Below are positions 1-11,276 of a stretch of DNA of 64,000 bases, piece by piece. A model generated the notes under the pieces. The model had not been told where the DNA came from. It did not search any database and saw only the letters and a program-made list of their open reading frames with translations. The stretch's first letter is position 1. Each line of letters begins with the position of its first letter. This DNA comes from Blumeriella jaapii (Eukaryota; Ascomycota; Leotiomycetes; Helotiales; Drepanopezizaceae). Location of the stretch: NCBI GenBank assembly GCA_009599575.1, contig VWND01000001.1:2604001-2668000 (forward strand), written 5' to 3'. Made by a program: the position numbers and the translations under genes.

Positions 1-59
1 TGGTCAAGGGTAGAGGGGCGGCTTCGGTCGACATGATGATGGTGGTTTGGTTTGCGGGG

Positions 60-175
60 GTACTTCTTGATTGAACGATTGATTGATTGATTGGTTGATT
101 GATTGATTCGTCGGTTGATTGATTGATTGATTGATTGCTTGCTTGCTTGCTTGATTGATAGGGTGATGAATTGAG
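60..175. repeat. TTGA tetranucleotide microsatellite
   Basis: An imperfect array of TTGA/ATTG units, with some TTGC units near 140-155. The complementary strand reads as an open frame rich in Asn, Gln and Ser, but that is the translation of the simple repeat and not evidence for a gene. Confidence 0.9.
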
Positions 176-327
176 ACTGGATGGAGGATGGAGCCGGCTG
201 AGCAGGTGAGAGGTGCGTTGGGTGATGCGAGTTCCTCAACTCGGGAGGCTGTTAGCTTGTTTGTTTGTTGGTCAAAAAGAGCTGGTAATGGTGTGTCTTT
301 TGGTGATGTCGATTGTTGGTGGTGATG

Positions 328-385
328 AAGAGAGAAGAAGAGGAAGAGGAAGAGGAAGAGGAAGAGGAAGAAGAAGAGAGAGGGG
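328..385. repeat. purine-rich GGAAGA microsatellite
   Basis: A run of GGAAGA/GAAGAG units, entirely purine on the plus strand. Together with the nearby TTGA array it makes 1-480 low-complexity intergenic DNA. Confidence 0.9.
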
Positions 386-479
386 AGAGAAGGGGGTTTT
401 GACGTCGAGCGGGGTAAAAGGAAGTCAAAGTCGAGTCTCGAGAAGCTGATCATGAGATTTGTCGCGTGACGGGGAGACA

Positions 480-1152
480 AGAGCTGCCAGAAAGGGAATA
501 GACAGGCTCGAGGCCAAGCGTCGATCGCCGCGTTAGTCCCGTTCGGGTATAGACTGCCCCGCCATTGGCGTGACGTATCCGTAGTGCGGCCGCCCCTTCC
601 CTCCCCCGGACGTTGGAATCCGGGGTAATCGCGCTACCTCCCTTCGGGTTAGCGGGGGACGGCGATGTGGACTGACTACGCTGTGCTGTGCTCGTGTGTA
701 CCGTACAACTACAGTACGCATATGAATGATACTGTGTGTGCTGATGCAGCAGAGCCTCAATGCATCACGGCCAGCTGGGCCTCGCGTGATGGAACAGACG
801 CCGTACGAATCTTACACATTCCATCTGAAATGTGATTTTTTAACATTGAATAGGTGTAACAGGTGCTAATATCCAGCCGGAGTTGGTCTTGTGACACTGT
901 TCTGTTCATAAGCGTGGGATGACCCAGTAAGGGTCACGTGTGGTCAGGTGATTATCCGATCACGTGGCCATACAAGCACTAGCATGCGCGTACCACCACC
1001 CCATCTTTCCGCACTCGCATCGCTCGTAAACAGGCATACAGAATCCAACCCATCATTTCACACTGCTCTTTTCGCGGTATCACCAACCTGTGATACCAAC
1101 AATCAGGAACCCCCCCCCCCCCCGTCATCTTCGACGCCTTTCAAGCATCCGG
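480..1152. other. intergenic, no gene recognised
   Basis: Base-balanced sequence between the simple repeats and the 3' end of the trypsin-like gene. It has short open frames only, none with recognisable protein features. A C homopolymer of about a dozen bases lies near 1111-1123. Confidence 0.6.
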
Positions 1153-2225
1153 CTACGGCTCGATGACAATCGCTTCGAGAGGCAAAGCGTTCTCGTCATA
1201 AGAAAACAACGAATTGACGTTAATCCAGCTCTCGTAGAATCCAAGGTCCGTGTATACACCTAGGCCGTTCACTTTGCATCCGAAGGCCCAGGTCGAAAGG
1301 CCAGATACGGCGCCTGGATCATGCAACGTTAGTAGAAGCCTTCGGCCACCACGGATCATTTCCCCGATGCTTTGATCGGTCGAAGCAGAACTCACCGGAT
1401 TGCGGGTCGACCAGTGGTGCCCCTTCGTCCCCCTGGCAAGAGTTCTGGCCCGCGGGGGGTTTGGCGCAAAACAGCGATTCGTCGACTGCATCGTCGTCCC
1501 TTGCAGCTATCGGATCTCTGCCGAGAAAAGCTTCGCATTCGCGATGACTGACACCTTCGACCTCGGTCACGTAGAGCGTGTCGTGGGAAGGTGTGGTTCC
1601 TTGGGCATTGGCGCCATATCCCATCACGTTGCCTTTCAAATGTTCGGGAACCACCACGGATTCGCCGTTGATGTGAGCGTGCTTGATGATCTCGCTTTCT
1701 TCGATTGGTATGGCAAGTTTGAGGAGAGAGACGCCCCAGAACTGAGGATTGGAGGCATCGTAGTTTTGGTGCAAAAGACCATTTGTGACATCGACGGTGA
1801 TGCCCCCTTCCGACCCAGCGGACTAGACTGGTGAGTTCATTTCTCTCGTGCGGATTTGCAGAATGGCCCGACTTACTGTCGATCCAACCCGGACCTGAAG
1901 CTGCTCTAGCGGAGAGACGAGGGCACAACGCGCGGTGCTCAAGACGGTATTGGCGTTGAGCAACACGCCACCACAAATCGTCTTGCGGTTCGAAATGATG
2001 GAACTTGAGATGGAACCTCGTTCGGGGCAACCCATCTTCCCCCGTTGCCTGCCGAGGATCAGTGGGAATTCGATACGTGAATACAAGCCTCAAAGACGAC
2101 GTACTGAGAAGCGGTAGTTCGGGGCCCGATGGACCAGACGAGCCACTCGGACCCGTTGGAATCGCCGTGGCAATAGACAAAGCAGGGAATATCGCAAGCG
2201 CTAGCATGGCCACAACTCTCGTCAT
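1153..2225 (-). CDS. secreted trypsin-like (S1) pseudoprotease, intron-containing
   Basis: S1-family serine protease fold. The start at 2225 gives a hydrophobic signal peptide (MTRVVAMLALAIFPALSIATA) followed by a Gly/Ser/Pro linker. Downstream exons carry ILGR (usual place of IVGG), the CGGVLLNANTVLSTARC block, the LLKLA strand, SCQGDEGAP and a GVYTxxxxYxxWI C-terminus. Introns inferred: 1823-1876 (GTAAGT..TAG) and 1314-1395 (GTGAGT, CTAAC branch, CAG). The exon 1 to exon 2 junction near 2061-2125 is unresolved: the frame changes and no strong donor/acceptor pair restores it. Catalytic His is Arg, Asp is Gly, Ser is Glu, and the S1-pocket Asp is Asn. Cysteines and the fold core are kept. It is therefore read as a non-catalytic homologue or young pseudogene. 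It is the only host gene recognised and lies about 1.4 kb from the transposon block. Confidence 0.85.
1314..1395 (-). other. intron of trypsin-like gene (82 nt)
   Basis: On the minus strand it begins GTGAGT and ends CCAG with CTACTAACG upstream. Removal joins the Gly codon after DPQS to the AVSGLSTW segment in frame and produces the expected S1 C-terminus. Retention leads to a stop. Confidence 0.85.
1823..1876 (-). other. intron of trypsin-like gene (54 nt)
   Basis: Begins GTAAGT and ends TCTAG. The earlier CCAG acceptor at 1828 would leave an in-frame stop, so the TAG five bases further on is preferred. Joining gives VRVGST then SAGSEGGI in phase 0. Confidence 0.75.
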
Positions 2226-2363
2226 GATCACAACAGACGAACTGGGTGACGGGACGCCAAAGGTCGGGAAAGATTGGGGGGGACTGTGGGCAGAGATCGC
2301 AAACAAAAAGCCTAAGAAATAAGCGACAAAACAAGAATCTTGAAAGGTAAAGACGGAAAGGTG

Positions 2364-2369
2364 TTTATA
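2364..2369 (-). promoter_or_regulatory. TATA-like box upstream of trypsin-like gene
   Basis: TATAAA on the minus strand, about 140 bp upstream of the proposed ATG at 2225, in an otherwise mixed-composition region. Supported by position and sequence only. Confidence 0.35.
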
Positions 2370-2399
2370 TCACCGCCTTGAGTAAGCGCGTTCGCGGCC

Positions 2400-3629
2400 C
2401 CTCGGTCATGTGATTGACGCAGTCGTAGCATGATTCTTCGTATAGAGTCGGCCTAGCCGTACAATGGACGGCAAGACATATACTTCGCTACCATCCTAAG
2501 GATCCGTAAGAGCGTTGCAACAATAAAACCCCAATCCCGGAGCATGGTGGCACTCAGAGAAAGGATCCTCTCAACCACGCCACGCCTAGCTTTGCAAATG
2601 GGATTCTTTGATAGGAAGGCCAAGTCCGATCCATCCAGCTTGTGGGTATTTGTGACTTCTGAGGGCTGATTAACAGGGAGTAGTAGCCCTTCCCCACGGA
2701 AGTTGGTGGGAATAGCAGGACGGGTTCATCATAGTGCCCGATGAAAGTATGAATTGGTTATAGAAGCAGAGATTGCTATCCGTGTGCTCAAACGGCTACG
2801 TCTTGTATCGTGGGAACGTACGAACTAGACTGGGCAGGGAAGGAATAAGCGTAATGGAATGAAGGATCATGATGGCGGCTAGCGCTTGAGATGCAAACGG
2901 CACATGGCCTGCAGAAGCCACTTGCACTGCCTATACGCCAGCTGCAGAGTAGGCAATTGACTGGAAGAAATTTACTTAACAAGGCCTTTCTGGCCCAATC
3001 AACAAGCTTTTTCTTTCTCATGCCGTGTTTGGATGGTTTTTCGTGTTTGATACTGTCAGGTCGCTATAGCTTTCCCGCTCTTGGCTGCCGAACATCGTAC
3101 TTCGGAAAAGCGCGAAGGCTGCATGAGTCTGTTTTGTGATGCCCCAAATCAATTCAAGGGATTTAGTTTTTAATTCGAGCGTAAAGTACCTTATGCTGGG
3201 CTTCGGCACATATCGCATTCAGGGCAGTACCACAATTCGGACACTTGATGGCGTAGCCTGCAGGAGCAGCCTACAGGATTGTGAAGCGAGGCGGATGCGG
3301 CGATATTTTTAGTTCCTGCGTTCCATATCATCCGATCTCACAGTTGTCGTGCTTATTTTATCGTGATCTTTTGATTCAAGATTTCATTTTTGGCAGGAAC
3401 CGAATTTCATTGCTGTAATTTTGACTCCGAATGTTGCAATAAAATAAGAGGCTTTTTTAAGCTACGGGTGTGACGGTTCGGTCTTTTCTGTTCACGCATC
3501 TGTCATCTGATTATCGCTTTGGATATGCATCGCGATAGAGCCTCGCTTAGTCTTTTTGTGGGTCTTGATATCAACTGCGAATATATCGTGTAAAAGGTGG
3601 GTAGTCGGTGTTCTGTTGAAGATTGAAAT
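2400..3629. other. intergenic transition, no gene recognised
   Basis: Host DNA between the trypsin-like gene and the first LTR. Composition stays balanced to about 3,240 and then becomes AT-richer. Short open frames in all phases show no recognisable motifs. Confidence 0.6.
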
Positions 3630-3897
3630 TGTGACGATTCATTCTTTTGCCACCTCTCGTATCACCCCAGCAACTGCGTGTAGCTGCAAGCTCCCTGGTC
3701 TCCTGGTGGATTTCCCATCAATTATAGAAATTATTTATATATATAAGGCTCTTTCCTTTTAACAATTTTTGCCTTTTGCAATTGTTGATTTTAAATGAAT
3801 ATTTTTGTTACAAAACCAAAAGCTCGTTTTTTATATTATATAAACACGGCGATCAGTTGACTGATTTCTTAGCCTTTCGATTAATTAAATCGTTATA
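3630..3897 (+). repeat. family A LTR, 5' LTR of element A3
   Basis: Begins TGTGACGATTCA and ends TCGTTATA (RIP-altered TCGTCACA). It contains the TATATATAAGG promoter core and the TGTTACAAAACCAAAAGCTCG block shared by all family A LTRs. Only about 40 bp of A3 interior follow before element A2 begins at 3938, so A3 is open at this point. Confidence 0.85.
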
Positions 3898-3937
3898 TTA
3901 TTAACAATTCTTTTTCTACGCTGGCGACGGCGTAAAC
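3898..3937 (+). mobile_element. stub of A3 interior (family A leader)
   Basis: These bases match the sequence directly after every family A 5' LTR (the CTACGCTRGCGACGGCGTAAA block) and stop abruptly where the A2 LTR starts. Confidence 0.75.
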
Positions 3938-4075
3938 TGTGACGACTCACTCTTTTTGCCTCTCGTGTCACCCCAGCAACTACAGTACGTGGACACATGA
4001 ATGTGCGCGTCGGCCCCCGACCGCGACTTTTCGCGTTTACACCAAAACACACCTCTTTTTCGCAACTATACTATT

Positions 4076-4763
4076 ATGCCACGAACACCCGGAACGTTTC
4101 GCCAACTTTTTAGGGACCTTTTTCCAGGGGCTAGAAATCGTATTATTGGCGGTAGAAGATTTGGAGTTTTTTATACCTGGCTTGCGGAGTCGGAAAAGTG
4201 CAGCCTATCCGCCGCGCGTTATACGGTTAAAAACGCGTTTTTACAATCCGACGGTAAATCACAACCTCGAGGACGCCCGCTTTTTTTTATTACGGAACGC
4301 GATGGAAGGGCTATTTTCAGAGCAATTGCTCGTACGCCAAAGATTACAGCGGCCTAATTACGCTCTTTTACCGTTCCGCACGTTTCGAAGAAAACGATAT
4401 ATCGATTTTTAAAGAAATCTGGTATACAAAAATAGCGCTGTCGAAAACGACTTGTTTTAACCGACGAACGCGCTGCCGCGCGATTGCAATAAGCACTTTT
4501 TTACGATAATAAACCTTTTTTTTATTAGCGTCGCTGACGCTGGTTTAACGAATGTTTAATTGAACGTGGAAAAGAGGGTCGTTGAGAGTTTGTTTATCGA
4601 GCGAAAAGTTAATATTTTTATCGATTTATATTTTTTATTATTAACGCAATTTAATAAGTGAAAGCTTACAACCTTGAGCAGTTCAAAAAAAGCCTATTAA
4701 AAGTCGAACGATTATATTTTGGGCTGCATTCGGCTGAGGAATTCGGACAGATTTGGTCGTAAT
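4076..4763 (+). pseudogene. Tc1-like transposase, N-terminal part
   Basis: The frame from ATG 4076 has an N-terminal helix-turn-helix half with the ARYTVKNAF and PRGRPLFFITERD segments. The second HTH block follows (VPHVSKKTIYRFLKKSG) after a stop at 4355, then RKRLVLTDERAAARLQ. The first catalytic Asp region reads RWFNECLIERG, so Asp is Asn. Stops at former Gln/Trp codons fit RIP. The gene is cut at 4763 by A1 and resumes at 11277. Confidence 0.85.
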
Positions 4764-5083
4764 TGTGACGATTCACTCTGTTGCCACCTCTCGATTCACT
4801 CTGTTGCCACCTCTCGTGTCACCCCAGCAACTACGTATAGCTGCAAGCTCCCCAGCAACTACGTATAGCTGCAAGCTTCCTGGTCTCCTGGTGGGTCTTC
4901 CCATCAACTATGGAAACTATTCATATATATAAGGCTTTCTTTTCTTAGCAACTTCTGCCTTTTGCAGTTGTTAATTCTAAATGAATATTTTTATTACAAA
5001 ACCAAAAGCTCGTTTTTCATATTATATAAATTCGGCGACCAGTTGATTGATTTCCCAGCCCTTCGACTGATTAAATCGTTATA
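4764..5083 (+). repeat. 5' LTR of A1
   Basis: Begins TGTGACGATTCA and ends TCGTTATA. TATA core TATATATAA at 4924-4932. A segment AGTTGTTAAT at 4966-4975, about 40 nt downstream, is nearly complementary to the bases just after the LTR. Confidence 0.93.
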
Positions 5084-5099
5084 TTATCAACAATTCTTT

Positions 5100-6686
5100 T
5101 TCTACGCTAGCGACGGCGTAAACTATTTTTTTTCTCGAATTTCTTACGGGTCATATCAAAGTGATCGACCGGTCGTAAAAAAGCTTATTTCCGCACTTCG
5201 CGAAAAATGGCTTTTGTTTAACGATCTTTTTCTTAGCAAAGCTTTTCAGCTTTTGCTACTACACTTTAACCTCCCTCCTTTTTTTAATCAGCGAAAAAGC
5301 AGCCTTTTCCAAAAGCTTCTTTTTTTAAAAAACAGTCCTCCCCCCGAGAAAAGAAAAACAAAGGAAAAGGCAGAGCGCCAACTATTTCGCCTGCCATCTT
5401 TTCACAGCCTAGCGCTGAAAGCGTTTAATTAAGACTTTTGCAAAATCAACTGAAGGAAGCGCAAAAGCGTAAACGACAACTTCTGGAAATTATACGATTG
5501 CGACAGACTTTTTAATCAGAGCGTTTGATAGAATCTATCGAACGTGCTTTTGCCAGTCGCGAATCTGCTGCTTCACCTTTTCGCAACGTTTTATTTTAAT
5601 CAACAGACGCTGCAAATTAATTTCCACGCTTTTCGCGAATTTTTTTTGAATCTCCTTCTGACGGCCAAGATTTTAGCGCGCTTTTTAAACGCTACGGTTC
5701 TTATTTATCTGCTGATTTTCGATTAGCTCGTATAAAGCGCGTTCCGAATCTTAAGTTTAAGCTAAATAATAATAAAAATTACAAAGTACGCTATTAAAAA
5801 ACTAAAGTTTTCGACAACTTCGAACTCTACTACGACTATTTCGCTGGCGATCGATCTCGCAAGAATTATATATTCGATCAGACCGAAAGCGTGGCAAAAG
5901 AGTTTCTGACTCCGCGTATCTTAGACCGTTCCGACCCTATTTCTCCCGAAGAATTAATAAAAAAAGTCGCCGATTTTCTGGCCGATCTTTCAAACGTTTA
6001 AAAAGCCGAAAACGAATTCAAAATGCTTGTAATAAATACGCACGACGACTTTTGGCGATTATTTGCGATTTTTCATTTTCGCAGCAAACGCCCAAATACG
6101 AATTAACAAACAGCTTCGAAACGCTTTTCGCGACAAAATACCAAAGCGTTTACGAGAAAAGCTGCATTTGAAATAAGCGCGTATAACGACTTTTAAAAAT
6201 TGGCTTACCGCCGTCCGACAAAAAAAATAAAGTTAGTTGGCTAAACGAATTTTATACGCGAGTCGCTTTTCAACCAAATCTATTATTTATCAAAGTGGTA
6301 GGTTTTTAATCAAAGCGTACTACGAGTCAAATCGTACGTACGAAAATCGTTCTAATGCTTTACAGGCTTTTTTTCAGCCTTTTGTTTTTCTTTTTCTTTT
6401 ACGCCAAAACGCCCCCTTTGGCGTTTTTCCTTTTCGATCGGACCAACGACAACGCTCGTTTTTTATTTTATATCAGAAAATTCGAAGCCAATTTGCACGA
6501 CTTTTTACGGGCCGACTTTCGGTTTCACCCAAAGGCTCTTTTAGGCTAGTAAATATAAACGAAATCGAACCGGCCGAAGATTCGCTTTTTGATAATAGTA
6601 GTAAAAACGAAAACCTTTTTCCAGACGACTTCCAAAACGCATACGAAAAAGTTAATGGTTTTTCCGCCAGTCGAAAAAACGCTTAG
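5100..6686 (+). pseudogene. A1 gag, degraded
   Basis: The recognisable core is around 5,860-6,180: a frame reading IFDQTESVAKEFLTPRI, then FLADLSNV, ENEFKMLVI and HDDFW, typical of the retrotransposon gag matrix/capsid domain (YxDPxxxExAxxEFxxLxMxxxDxFxxFY). An acidic C-terminal stretch (NEIEPAEDSLFDNSS) lies near 6,560-6,600. The upstream part (5,100-5,750) is AT-rich, with frames shifting between short open stretches. The gag start codon could not be fixed. Confidence 0.65.
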
Positions 6687-6715
6687 GCTTAAGCAAAGCC
6701 TTTTTTTTAAGCGTA

Positions 6716-9700
6716 TTGCGCGATATGCGTTATTTTAACGTTCGAAAGCTTTTTAATAGCGATTTACTAACAATTCCCGTTATATTTACTAAAAATAGCT
6801 TTTCGTACAAAATAAAAGCGCTCGCCGATTTTAGAGCGAACGGTTATGCGTTGATCGATTCGGCGCTAATCAAGTCCTTTTCTTTTTTTTTAAAATCTTT
6901 AATTTAATTTTTCTCGGCTTTTTTTCCTGTAAAAAGGTATAATAAAGCTCGTGGCCATTTAATTATACATTTTACGCTTCTTAACCTTATTATTAACAAT
7001 CGAATATAATCGTTTACTCTTTTTTTGATTACTAATTTCGGAAATCATAATATGATTCTAGAAAAAGCTTGGTTGGCCGAACACTAAATTTTATTAAACT
7101 GTAATAAACGCAAGCTTTATTAGCCGAAATCTTACTTTTTTATAGCCTTTTACGCTCGTTGTATTAAAGTCTTTTATTTGCACCTTCGAAAGATTCAATT
7201 TCGCTATCAAAACGACGCTGTAAACGTGACAAAAACCTTGATTAATTATGGCAGACTTACGACGCTGTGCGAAGCGCGAAAAAGTCGAATTTTATTCGCG
7301 ATGCCAATTTCGATAGCGACGTTAATAGAATAATACAAGAAATTACATCATTTTCCCAGGCTGCCGATCCCCTTTTTATTATTTCTTCTTTTTCTCTTTT
7401 TCTTTCGTCAAAACAGCTTTTTCGTTCTACGAAAAATAATTACATCAAAAACCGAAGAAAAGTTTTCGCCGCGATAGCCTTTCAGCTTAATATAATCGAT
7501 AGTTTAAACAAGCTATTTTCTGAACTTTTCAAATTAATTCGAAAACGAGTCTTTTAATTTATTGCTTATTTAATTTCCATCTGCCAAATCATTGCATACG
7601 CTTTTAAGCTAATTTTCAGAAAAAAAGCAATTAAAGTGTTTTCAATTTTTTTGTACGAAATCGATAAAATACTAAACGACCTCACGTATAACACTTTTCT
7701 TAAAACCCAATTTTATAATTTTTTCGAACGTTTCAGAACCAACGAAATATCGATTTCGATTTTTTTAATCAGCTTAGCAAAACTAACTTCGAATAAACTT
7801 TTTCTCGAATCTTTTCTTCCGGAATATAAAAATTTCGAACACGTGTTTTTTAAAGCCGCCAGTAACGAGCTAGCTTTTTACCGGCCTTACGATTATAAGA
7901 TCGAGCTTATTATAAGTAAGAAAAAGCTGAAATACACTTTTTTGTACAAAATATCGATTTCAAAGCTCGAGATTATTAAAACTTATTTGTAAAACAATCT
8001 TAACAAAAGCTTTATCGAACTTTTTACCGTTTTTTTCGCTGCTTCAATGCTTTTCGCCAAAAAACCCGACGGTTTATTACGTTTTTGTATCGATTATCGA
8101 GCTTTTAATAATATTATTCGTAAGAATCGCTATCTTCTTTTTTTTATCGATAAGACTTTTGTTCGTTTTTCGGAAGCGCGAATCTTTACAAAGCTCGATA
8201 TTCGTCAAACTTTTTACAAAATTCGAATAAATCCCGTTAGTAAAAAATTAACGACGTTTCGTACGCGTTACGGTGTTTATAAATACAAAATGCTATCTTT
8301 TGGCCTTATTAATAAATCCGCAACTTATCAACGTTATATAAACGACGTTTTTTTCGATTATTTAAACGATTTTTATATTGCATACCTGGATAATATTTTT
8401 ATTTATTCGTCCGACTTTTAAAACACGTTATATACGTTCGCAAAATGCTTTAAAAGCTCGCTGACGCTGGATTACAGGCCGATATTCGGAAATTTAAATT
8501 TAACGTTACTCGGATCCGTTACTTAGGCTTTATTATCTCGATTAAAAATTTAAAAATAAATTTAAAAAAGATTTCCGTGGTCGTTTATTAAAAGCTTTTT
8601 ATTATTGTAAAAGATGTACAAAGCTTTTTTGGTTTTTGTAATTTTTACCGACGTTTTATTCGAAACTACGGTATAATTGCAAAGCTCTTAGTCTATTTGA
8701 TTAAGGTTAACGTTTTTTTTAATTTCACTTCTGAGTATTAAAAAAGTTTCGACCTTTTTACATTAGCTTTTATTATTGCACCAGTTTTATAATATTACAA
8801 GCAAAACCTTTCTTGTATATTAGAAATTAACGCTTTCGACGGCGTAGTAGCTTTTATACTTTCGCAGCTTTATAGCGACGATTGGCTTCCAGTCGCCTAT
8901 TTCAGCAAAACCATAGCTTTCGCAAAGCTAAACTACGTCGTATACGATAAAAAGATGCTCGTAATCGTAAGATTTTTAAGCAACTTTCGTGCTGAATTAA
9001 TTAGCTTAGTTTATTAAATTAAAATAATTATTAATTATAAAATTTTAGAGTATTTTATAACTTTTAAACTTTTAAACGCTCGACAAATACGCTGGGCCGA
9101 GCTTTTCGCCGACTACAATTTTTTTATTACGTACAAACCAGATAAACACAATCTTTTGGCTAACGCATTAACACGTCGTACGAACGAACTCGACCGCTAA
9201 AACTTTTTTAAACGCATCTAGCGCCTGCAAATCTTTTTTCGAGCCGATCAGATCGATCACCGCCTTTTGATTAAAAAACTTCGACCTTTTACGGCCTTCG
9301 AAACAGCTGTTTTTATCGTTAAAATAACTGATTTTTTTTTCGCATTTCGTATTATTAATCAGCTTTTCCACGCTAATCGCATAATTAGCAGCCTGATAGC
9401 CTTCCGGAAAAAAGCTATACGAAACGCTACGAAAAGAACGACGCTAATAATATTTCGTATATATTTGAACGCGATCTGCTGTTATATTACGATCGCTTAA
9501 TAATATCAGACGTCGATTACTTTCGTTTGGCTTTTGTACGAAAAATGCACGACCAGATTTTTACCGCTTATTCTAGCGTTTGCAAAACTACGCAATTGCT
9601 TTCGGACCAATATTATTAGCGAGGTATAACAGCTTTCGTAAAACAATACTATCGCAATTGCTACGCTTGTCGAAAAAGTTTTATTTTAAAAAATAAGCGC

Positions 9701-10951
9701 CCCGGTTTTTTTCAGCTTTTTTCTGTTTCTGACCATTTTTGAAAGCACGTTATAATAGATTTTTGCAGCTTTAATAAAAACAAATACGGTTACGATAACG
9801 TGTTCGTAATAATAAATCGCTTTTCCAAGCAAGCTATTTCGATTTTTTGCCATAAGAATATCGACGCTCGAAGCTTCGCCAAATTGTATATATTTTACGT
9901 ATACAAATATTTTGACTTTTCAAAAAGTATTATTAGCGATCGTGGCTTTTAGTATTAATTTACTTTTTGATCTGAATTAAACAAAATACTCGGTACGCAA
10001 TTGAAATTTTCGACAGCCGCTTATTTTGAAACCGACGGTCAGACCGAGATTTACAACTAATATTTGCAAAAACGCTTTCGATTTTTCGTGAATTTTTATT
10101 AAAACGATTGGAGCGAATTTCTTTTAATAATAAATTTCGCTTAAATAATTTTTTTTTACAAAAGTCTAAATGGCCTTTTACTTTTTAAAATTGTATACGG
10201 TTATATTTCTTATATTAATTGGAATTGAAAGCTCGATATTTTCCTTTTCTTCAACCTTTTATATAAGCTAAACGCAGACGAAGCTCGTGCGTACGCTCGC
10301 CGCTATTACGACGCCTGGAATCTCGCCAAATCGCATTTTTAACAAACCCACGACAAAATAAAAAAAAATGCGAATAAGTTTCGCCGCGCGATCGATTTTA
10401 ACGTTAGCGATTACGTATAGCTCGATATGCGTCTATTTCCGACCTCCCGGCCTTTTCGCAAGTTCGATAATTTTACAAACGGCCTTTTCAAAATTGTAGC
10501 TAAAATTTTCGATAACGTTTTTAAGCTAAACCTTTTTAATATTATAAACGTACATTTAGTTTTTCACGCTAATCGACTGCGTAAAGCAGCTGACGACGCG
10601 CTTTTAAATCAGATTAACCCAGTTTTTAAACCTATTAATATAATTGGTAAGCTTAAATACGAAGTCGAAGAATTAATCGCCTATCGAATACAGCGGAAAA
10701 CCTTTTAATACAAAGCTTTTTAGGTAGGCTTAAATAAAGATTTTACGTAGTACTCCGCGTTTGATTTTATATACGCTTTCCTGAAGATGCGCGACTTCCA
10801 TTTGGCGCATAAAAAGCTTTCCGGTTCTTTTGCAAAACTGATAAACTGGCTGAAAGCGTATTCCGAAGGTTTGGACTCGTACGATCATTTGGATAATGAC
10901 GTACCAATGGATAAAAGCTCGAGGGCGCGCTTTTTTCGGACGGGAGGGTAA
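6716..10951 (+). pseudogene. A1 pol (protease, RT, RNase H, integrase, chromodomain), degraded
   Basis: Protease at about 6,760-7,130: ALADFRANGYALIDS in place of ALADSGANGY, then NFGNHNMILEKAWL. RT at about 7,630-8,560: FAKKPDGLLRFCIDYRAF, FTKLDIRQTFYKIRI, LSFGLINKSATYQRYIND, and YLDN instead of YLDD. RNase H about 8,800-9,180. Integrase core about 9,740-10,100 with HVIIDF, ISDRG and ETDGQTEIYN, so D,D,E are still readable. GPF-like module near 10,430-10,510. Chromodomain 10,650-10,830 (YEVEELIAYR then SASDF and LRxFH-like MRDFHLAH). The pol stop TAA at 10949-10951 abuts the 3' LTR, and the last 130 bp are far less mutated. Confidence 0.92.
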
Positions 10952-11271
10952 TGTGACGATTCACTCTGTTGCCACCTCTCGATTCACTCTGTTGCCACCT
11001 CTCGTATCATCCCAGCAACTACGTATAGCTGCAAGCTCCCCAGCAACTACGTATAGCTGCAAGCTCCCTGGTCTCCTGGTGGGTCTTTCCATCAACTGTA
11101 GAGACTATTCATGTATATAAGACTTTCTTCTTTTAGCAACTTCTGCCTTCTGCAGTTGTTAATTCTAAGTGAATATCTTTGTTACAAAACCAAAGGCTCG
11201 TTTCTTATATCATGTGAACTCGGCGACCAGTTGACTGATTTCCCAGCCCTTCGACTGATTAGATCGTCACA
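10952..11271 (+). repeat. 3' LTR of A1
   Basis: Same length and internal duplications as the 5' LTR, with perfect short inverted termini TGTGACGA/TCGTCACA. It differs from the 5' copy mainly by transitions. A purine tract GGGAGGG (10942-10948) directly precedes it and would serve as polypurine tract. Confidence 0.93.
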
Positions 11272-11276
11272 GTAAT

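Larger units (their letters stand above)
4764..11271 (+). mobile_element. complete Ty3/gypsy chromovirus A1 (6.5 kb), RIP-degraded
   Basis: Two 320 bp LTRs enclose gag and pol with the order protease, RT, RNase H, integrase, chromodomain. A perfect 5-bp duplication GTAAT flanks it (4759-4763 and 11272-11276) within the Tc1 transposase gene. Both LTRs share two internal duplications (the TTGCCACCTCTC block and the CAACTACGTATAGCTGC block) that other family A LTRs lack, confirming they belong together. The 3' LTR keeps more of the original sequence (TGTGACGA..TCGTCACA). Many stops and a lost RT catalytic Asp make it inactive. Confidence 0.95.

Noticed and set aside
4..480. 158-codon minus-strand open frame rich in Asn, Gln and Ser
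   Set aside because: It is the translation of the TTGA and GGAAGA microsatellites; no conserved features.
1400..2322. Plus-strand frames overlapping the trypsin-like gene
   Set aside because: Antisense shadows; the minus strand carries the S1 motifs and splice signals.
2400..3629. Possible tRNA or small RNA genes in the intergenic region
   Set aside because: No cloverleaf or conserved A/B boxes could be recognised by eye.
4761..4890. Closely spaced duplicated blocks in the A1 LTR considered as a CRISPR-like array
   Set aside because: Only two copies each, present in both LTRs of A1 and single in other family A LTRs; ordinary tandem duplication.
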